NCBI GenBank assembly: GCA_910586315.1
Contig: CAJUIP010000002.1
Location: 1 to 64,000, forward strand
Reading direction: 5' to 3'
Length of the DNA stretch: 64,000 nucleotides
Origin: an uncultured Lachnospiraceae bacterium
GTDB taxonomy: Bacteria > Bacillota > Clostridia > Lachnospirales > Lachnospiraceae
Below the pieces are notes generated by a model. It was not told the DNA's origin and ran no database searches. It worked only from the letters and a program-made list of their open reading frames with translations. This document shows positions 62,243-64,000 of the stretch, piece by piece. Made by a program: the position numbers and the translations under genes. Positions within the stretch are counted from its first letter, which is position 1. Each line of letters begins with the position of its first letter.

Positions 62243-62399
62243 ATATGCATTCCACCTTGTGGAAAATTAGGGCCAAATAAACACGGCGTGACAGACAACG
62301 TTAAGTGAATTTGGGCCAAATCTGACGCGAAGCGGAGCATGCAGATAGCGGAAACGAATTTTCAAACACACTCCAGGATTTATAGCGCTTGTCGACATG

Positions 62400-62618
62400 A
62401 TATCATGACCGCTTTGCGGCCATGATGCCTCCGGCGGATTTTAGCGCCTGGATTTCTGCGGCAAGCGCAGAAACCACATGCACAGATATAATGTCTAGCG
62501 ACATTATATCATAACCGCTTCGCGGCCATGATGCCTCCGGCGGATTTTAGCGCCTGGATTTCTGCGGCGAGCGCAGAAACCACATGCACAGATATAATGT
62601 CTAGCGACATTATATCAT
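62400..62618. repeat. Two tandem copies of a 106-bp unit
   Basis: Copies at 62400-62505 and 62506-62611 differ at only a few bases and are followed by the first bases of a third. Each holds internal palindromes: GATATAATGTC...GACATTATATC, ATTTCTGCG...CGCAGAAA, and CCGCTT(T/C)GCGG. The gap 62243-62696 holds nothing else I can support. Confidence 0.85.
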
Positions 62619-62696
62619 GACCCATGAATTTTGCATAGGCTTTTTGGCAATTTTTTAAGGCTGCTTCACGAAGAATGCAAAAGAATCCGAAAAATT

Positions 62697-63653
62697 TTAA
62701 CGAACCACTCCGCTGCCATAGCATACCTGACATGTCCCTGTTCCGCGACAGGTATGGCACTTGTGAACTTTTCCTTCATCTGACCCTGTCCTGTTAAGAC
62801 CATCGCCGCCACAGATATAGCAACGCCCTGTACCTTTGCAGGTACGGCAGGTATCATCCACTGTCTCCTTTCGCGAGGTTTTGGTGTCCGCACTGCCGCT
62901 TGACGAAGAGCCGGAAACGGCGGAGCCAGAAGCGGTTCTGCGGCCCTTCGCGATGTCGTAAAGCTCTTTCACGGAATCCACCTGCTCGCCATAATTTAAG
63001 TTAAAGGAACCGGATATGGGTATAACGGCATAGCCGTATCTGCTTCCGGTCTTTAAATCTGCCTCGAAAGTTCCCTCCAGGTGTGTGCCGTTTTCCTCGT
63101 TTACTGTCAGAGTGTATACAGCTTTTTGTTTTGCTTTCTTTGAATATTGTTCGTCTAAGCTATAATCCGGTCGGTAATAGATTACGGCAAATTCTGTCGC
63201 CTTACCGGTCTGCGCTTTAGGATTCACTCCGAAACTGAGCATTTTTTCAATCGCACCGCTATCAGTCAGGGACAATCCAAGGAAATAATAATAACGGCCG
63301 CTTTGGGTATTTTCATTTTCTTCTGTTACGGCCACATAGAAGGTCTCCTCTTTCCCGTCAATGGTAGCCTTCATAATATTTTCTTCCGATGCAGATGAAC
63401 CAGAATCAGAAGCATCTGCCGCAGAGGTTTTTGTTTTTGTTGTGGTTGTTTCTTTCTCATTTAATGAAATGGGCGATTCTGCTATTTCCTTCCTCATTAC
63501 TTCGTATATCTCTTTCAACTGGTCTTCCGTCACTGATTCGCTTGGCATCAGTTTATCTATTGAATACTTCTTCTCTTCGGCAAACGCCTGTCCCATAAGC
63601 ATCGCGCAGAATAGCACCGCCAGCACGCTGATTCTGAAAATTCTCTTTTTCAT
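62697..63653 (-). CDS. Exported protein with C-terminal DnaJ-type zinc-finger motifs
   Basis: The 318-aa protein has a clear signal peptide (MKKRIFRISVLAVLFCAMLMGQAFA, likely cut before EEKK). A charged, coil-rich segment and a Ser/Thr-rich linker (about 80-105) precede a beta-rich domain (about 105-240) and a second Ser-rich linker. Four CxxCxGxG-like motifs end the protein (CRTCKGTG, CYICGGDG, CHTCRGTG, CQVCYGSG). These are the zinc-binding repeats of DnaJ; there is no J domain. Zinc fingers of this type are usually cytoplasmic, so their presence on an exported protein is unusual. An AGGAGG site and a good promoter precede it. Function unknown; it lies between spoIIIAH and asp23. Confidence 0.85.
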   Translation of the reverse strand: MKKRIFRISVLAVLFCAMLMGQAFAEEKKYSIDKLMPSESVTEDQLKEIYEVMRKEIAESPISLNEKETTTTKTKTSAADASDSGSSASEENIMKATIDGKEETFYVAVTEENENTQSGRYYYFLGLSLTDSGAIEKMLSFGVNPKAQTGKATEFAVIYYRPDYSLDEQYSKKAKQKAVYTLTVNEENGTHLEGTFEADLKTGSRYGYAVIPISGSFNLNYGEQVDSVKELYDIAKGRRTASGSAVSGSSSSGSADTKTSRKETVDDTCRTCKGTGRCYICGGDGLNRTGSDEGKVHKCHTCRGTGTCQVCYGSGVVR

Positions 63654-63704
63654 ATAATCCTCCTCCCCGAGTATAGCAGGTGTACAGGTCTTCCATATAT
63701 TACC

Positions 63705-63733
63705 ACCTTATCATGCCGCCTTCGTATTGTCAA
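63705..63733 (-). promoter_or_regulatory. Promoter of the exported zinc-finger protein gene
   Basis: A perfect TTGACA, a 17-base spacer and TAAGGT on the minus strand, about 50 bases before the coding start. Confidence 0.65.
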
Positions 63734-63786
63734 TATGCCTGACATATAGTGCCGCGGCCAGTGCATGAAGGCCTGCCATTCCCCAT

Positions 63787-63830
63787 AAAACACCCCCTTT
63801 TCTTTTTGCATACCAGAAAAAGGGGGCATT
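63787..63830 (-). terminator. Terminator of the spoIIIA operon
   Basis: On the minus strand CCCCCTTTT pairs with AAAAGGGGG around a 16-base loop, followed by TGTTTT. It lies 35 bases after the spoIIIAH stop. Confidence 0.8.
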
Positions 63831-63864
63831 CATCATTTATTCATGTGTTTGTTGCGGCAATTTT

Positions 63865-64000
63865 TTAATTCTCCAGATCCATCAGCGTAATCACAATGCC
63901 GTCGGCTCCGATCTCTGTCTTTCTTTTCACAATGTCTTCAATCTGAGCGCGCTCTGGGTCTGTAATGGAAACAGCGTTAATCACCACGTCCACCTTGTTT
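63865..64000 (-). CDS. spoIIIAH: Stage III sporulation protein SpoIIIAH, C-terminal end only
   Basis: The last 44 codons lie in the window; the rest is beyond the right edge. The residues read NKVDVVINAVSITDPERAQIEDIVKRKTEIGADGIVITLM and then DLEN. This matches the ring-forming YscJ/FliF-like end of SpoIIIAH, the mother-cell half of the channel between mother cell and forespore. Position upstream of asp23/nusB supports the call, because the spoIIIA operon lies there in Clostridia. Confidence 0.85.
   Translation of the reverse strand, partial: NKVDVVINAVSITDPERAQIEDIVKRKTEIGADGIVITLMDLEN

Noticed and set aside
62509..62760. 83-aa minus-strand frame across the 106-bp repeat
   Set aside because: It runs through the tandem repeat and overlaps the end of the exported zinc-finger gene in another frame; no support as a gene.

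Overview
The window looks like part of a chromosome from a spore-forming Clostridia, most likely Lachnospiraceae (Clostridium cluster XIVa). The reasons are the order spoIIIAH / asp23 / nusB / xseA / xseB / ispA / dxs / tlyA / nadK / argR / recN / spoIVB on the right, a separate spoIIID gene with a sigma-E-type promoter, and the general style of the proteins. Almost everything is transcribed leftwards (minus strand).

Region 1 (1-5290) is the first half of a type I-C CRISPR-Cas operon, cas3-cas5c-cas8c. The expected cas7-cas4-cas1-cas2 do not follow cas8c inside the window, and there is no CRISPR array. Upstream of cas3 is a compact, apparently independent RNA gene with its own promoter and terminator. 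It contains a degenerate I-C repeat followed by a spacer-like stretch that matches DNA just upstream of the cas3 promoter, with the single mismatch at position 12. This is what a Cas-autoregulating guide RNA (CreR type) should look like.

Region 2 (5390-34110) is the most unusual part: one 28.5-kb operon of 11 tightly packed genes. In transcription order it encodes a 2286-aa membrane-anchored protein with a collagen-like tract, a 798-aa secreted protein with a Gly-Gly-X tract, an F0 c-like proteolipid that lacks the ion-binding carboxylate, a membrane-anchored coiled-coil protein, F1 alpha-, gamma- and beta-like subunits with intact catalytic motifs, an epsilon-like beta-sandwich protein, a 186-aa polytopic membrane protein, a small single-pass ectodomain protein and a 4327-aa GLUG-type protein with a membrane segment at both ends. 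There is no a subunit. I read this as an ATP-hydrolysing F1-type motor joined to giant surface proteins rather than to an ion channel. The nearest known idea is the F1-like ATPases of mycoplasmas that serve surface and gliding machines. The operon promoter carries three copies of an 8-bp operator-like box.

Region 3 (34126-51400) contains spoIIID, a MATE exporter, an LTA-synthase-like membrane enzyme, an AlbA-type regulator, and a catabolic or peptidase cluster: MFS carrier, uroporphyrinogen-decarboxylase-family methyltransferase, M20 and M24 peptidases, a two-gene membrane transporter, a broken iron alcohol dehydrogenase and a divergent LysR gene with a nonsense codon. A shortened flavin reductase, an Rpn-type nuclease and several repeats follow, so this is a decaying accessory segment.

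Region 4 (51394-64000) is the conserved housekeeping and sporulation block from spoIVB back to spoIIIAH. It is interrupted by an exported protein with DnaJ-type zinc motifs and a 106-bp tandem repeat between asp23 and spoIIIAH. spo0A, which normally follows spoIVB, is absent at this position.
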